A DNA stretch of 64,000 nt from Neolentinus lepideus HHB14362 ss-1 (lineage: Eukaryota; Basidiomycota; Agaricomycetes; Gloeophyllales; Gloeophyllaceae), in contig KV425565.1 of the NCBI GenBank assembly GCA_001632425.1, forward strand, positions 200,016-264,015, read 5' to 3'. Below, piece after piece: positions 62,148 to 64,000 of this stretch (position 1 is its first letter; every line of letters starts with the position of its first letter). A model generated the notes under the pieces. It searched no databases and was not told the origin of the DNA. It worked only from the letters and a program-made list of their open reading frames with translations. A program made the translations under genes and the position numbers.

Positions 62148-64000
62148 ATGATGCTTGGACGATCTACTCGAGAGAGGGAGCAAGAGGGAGAAGGAGAGGT
62201 CAGGCAGCCGCTGTTGCATGACCAGGAATCTACTACCGACGACCGGACCCTCTTCACAGTCGCCAACGATGAATTCGAAGAGGAAGAAAATGCTTCGGAC
62301 ACACCGGAAGACGACAGGAGGTCACATTCTGTACGATTCAATGAGGAGATTCATGTCATTGCACCTCCTCTCCGATCGACTAACCATAGTCGAGAAACCG
62401 GTATGTCACTTAACCTGTCTTAGGGAGACCTCACCTCACGAATAGAATGTAGCTTATGAGATGGACTCTGACGAACTAGATGGAGAATATTCTGAGCGGC
62501 TTCGTGGGCGTGACACCTCTCGTCCTGGACGAAGTTCAGCACAAAGCATGCCACTCCTGGTGGGTTTGCTAGACGCGTCTGCAGCGCGGAGAAGCCTCGA
62601 AGTTGCCATTCCCCTTCATGAAGACGATGTGGATGGTGTTGCATCAAATGGTCACATAGACTTGGAAGAATTGGCCGCCAAGAAGAATGCGGGTGGCGGG
62701 CTATTCGATTCCATAGCAAACATGGCCAATTCGATTCTTGGGGCAGGTAATGCCCTTGTAATTACTCGGTTAGAAATACGATGCAATATAGGCTCATTCA
62801 TGTCTTCTAGGCATAATTGGTGTGCCAAATACTTCACCTTAGTTACTGGATCTGATCGCCTTTCGGTGAAGGTTTGCCATATGCTATGAGACAAGCAGGC
62901 TTGGTTACTGGGATCTTCCTCCTGGTCGTGCTGTGCGCAGTGACAGATTGGACCATACGCTTGATTGTTGTCAACGCGAAGATGAGTGGCGCAAATTCGT
63001 ATATCGACATAATGAATCGCTGTTTTGGTTCAAGCGGCCGAGCAGCGGTGTCATTCTTCCAATTTGCATTCGCTTTTGGTGGTATGTCCGTGTTGTCTGT
63101 CTCAGTGTCCTTTCTAACAAGTACTTCAGGGATGTGCGCTTTTGGAATCATCATAGGTTTGGCTTCTGTACCCCATGCACACTAGGTCCTGATCATTCTT
63201 ACCTAGGAGATACTATACCACACGTCATACGCTCCATCTTTCCTTCACTGTCGACTATTCCAGTCCTCTCGTTATTGACGAACAGACAGTTCATCATTGC
63301 GTTATGTACGCTCTGCGTCTCATACCCACTCTCCCTCTACCGTGACATCCATAAACTTGCTCGAGCATCCAGCCTCGCTCTTGTTGGAATGCTGATCATC
63401 GTGTTCTGCGTCATGATCAAAGCTCCGGGAGTAGCGCCGGAACTAAAGGGAGACCGTGACCAGCGGTTTACGATTGTTGGTCCAGGTGTATTCCAAGCTG
63501 TCGGCGTTATCAGCTTCGCATTCGTCTGCCACCATAACACCCTCCTGATCTACGGGAGTCTGCGGACGCCAACCCTAGACCGCTTTTCACTCGTGACCCA
63601 CATATCGACTCTGATATCATTGGTGTGCTGCTGCACTCTAGCCATATCCGCCTATTTACAATTCACCGATAAGACGCAAGGGAACATACTGAATAACTTT
63701 TCTGGGGTACGTGCAAATATTGATATTCAATTTCATTTTCGGGATAGATGCTGATACTCGAAAACAGAGCGATTCTCTAACCAACCTAGCGCGGTTTTGT
63801 TTTGGTCTTAATATGTTTACGACTTTGCCTCTAGAGTTATTTGTCTGCAGAGAGGTGACGTCCCTAATCGACTGCCCCCGATAGTTTGTCTCACGAAAGA
63901 ACAGACGATCGAACAATACTTCTTCTCACACGAGCCCTTCAATCTCCAACGTCACGTCCTTTTCACGACTAGCATTATCGTCGCGTCTATGTTCAGTAAG
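62148..64000 (+). CDS. Vacuolar amino acid transporter, AVT/SLC38 type (partial, cut by window end)
   Basis: Multi-pass amino acid/auxin permease of the SLC38-like AVT group that moves amino acids across the vacuole membrane. The polar N-terminal 170 residues begin MMLGRSTREREQEGEGE and include VRQPLL, an acidic dileucine-like vacuole sorting signal. The transport core begins GLFDSIANMANSILGAG and continues IIGLPYAMRQAGLVTG; later helices include QFIIALCTLCVSYPLSLYRD and VGVISFAFVCHHNTLLIYGS, the latter being the family signature. After the intron at about 63704-63768 the frame reads LARFCFGLNMFTTLPLELF. The open frame continues to the window edge, so the last helices are missing. Introns before 62815 and 63130 restore GAGIIGLPY and FGIIIGDTIPH. 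Confidence 0.88.

Overview
The window reads as nuclear DNA of a filamentous basidiomycete, most likely an Agaricomycete. Nearly every gene is broken by many short introns (about 48-70 nt, GT-AG). The families are also fungal: a complete translation elongation factor 3, a DUF3533/SNG1-like membrane protein, an AVT-type vacuolar amino acid transporter, a DUF3632 protein, a PL14-like lyase and a Clr2-type silencing domain. I see no operons, CRISPR array, rRNA or convincing tRNA. Gene models were assembled by hand from splice signals, frame continuity and family motifs. Spans run from start codon to stop codon and include introns.

Layout. 0.4-8.3 kb: three minus-strand genes (DUF3533 membrane protein, membrane RING-H2 ligase, coiled-coil protein ending in a J-like HPD segment). 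8.8-16.3 kb: two plus-strand translation genes, a GTPBP1-type GTPase and EF-3. 18.3-19.8 kb: homeodomain factor (minus). 21.2-24.9 kb: NDR-family AGC kinase (plus) with a CRIB-like motif in its N-terminal region. 26.2-26.8 kb: a possible unknown gene. 27.6-29.0 kb: C2H2 zinc-finger factor (minus). 31.8-34.8 kb: Clr2-domain protein and RNA polymerase II subunit RPB3 (plus). 35.0-38.5 kb: MscS-type mechanosensitive channel with an EF-hand (minus). 38.5-43.3 kb: the largest gene-free block, holding a 545-bp element with terminal inverted repeats. 43.3-47.6 kb: an 80-residue Cys-rich protein, a single-exon DUF3632 gene and the Qa-SNARE Tlg2. 47.7-52.8 kb: a long coiled-coil protein and NAR1, both minus. 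53.4-56.7 kb: a PY-motif protein and ferrochelatase. 57.5-64.0 kb: a single-pass membrane protein, a small unknown gene, a GPI-anchored PL14-like lyase and the start of an AVT-type transporter cut by the window edge.

Most genes are housekeeping or signalling genes that act independently. The one functional theme I see is iron: NAR1 (cytosolic Fe-S protein assembly) and ferrochelatase (which keeps all four [2Fe-2S] ligand cysteines) lie 2.5 kb apart with one unknown gene between them. The observations most worth following are the CRIB-like motif on the NDR kinase, the Gly-Trp tail on RPB3, the expanded RING loop, the 8-nt and 22-nt micro-exons, a GC-AG intron, the inverted-repeat element, and several lineage-restricted unknown proteins. 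I found no clearly new multi-gene system.
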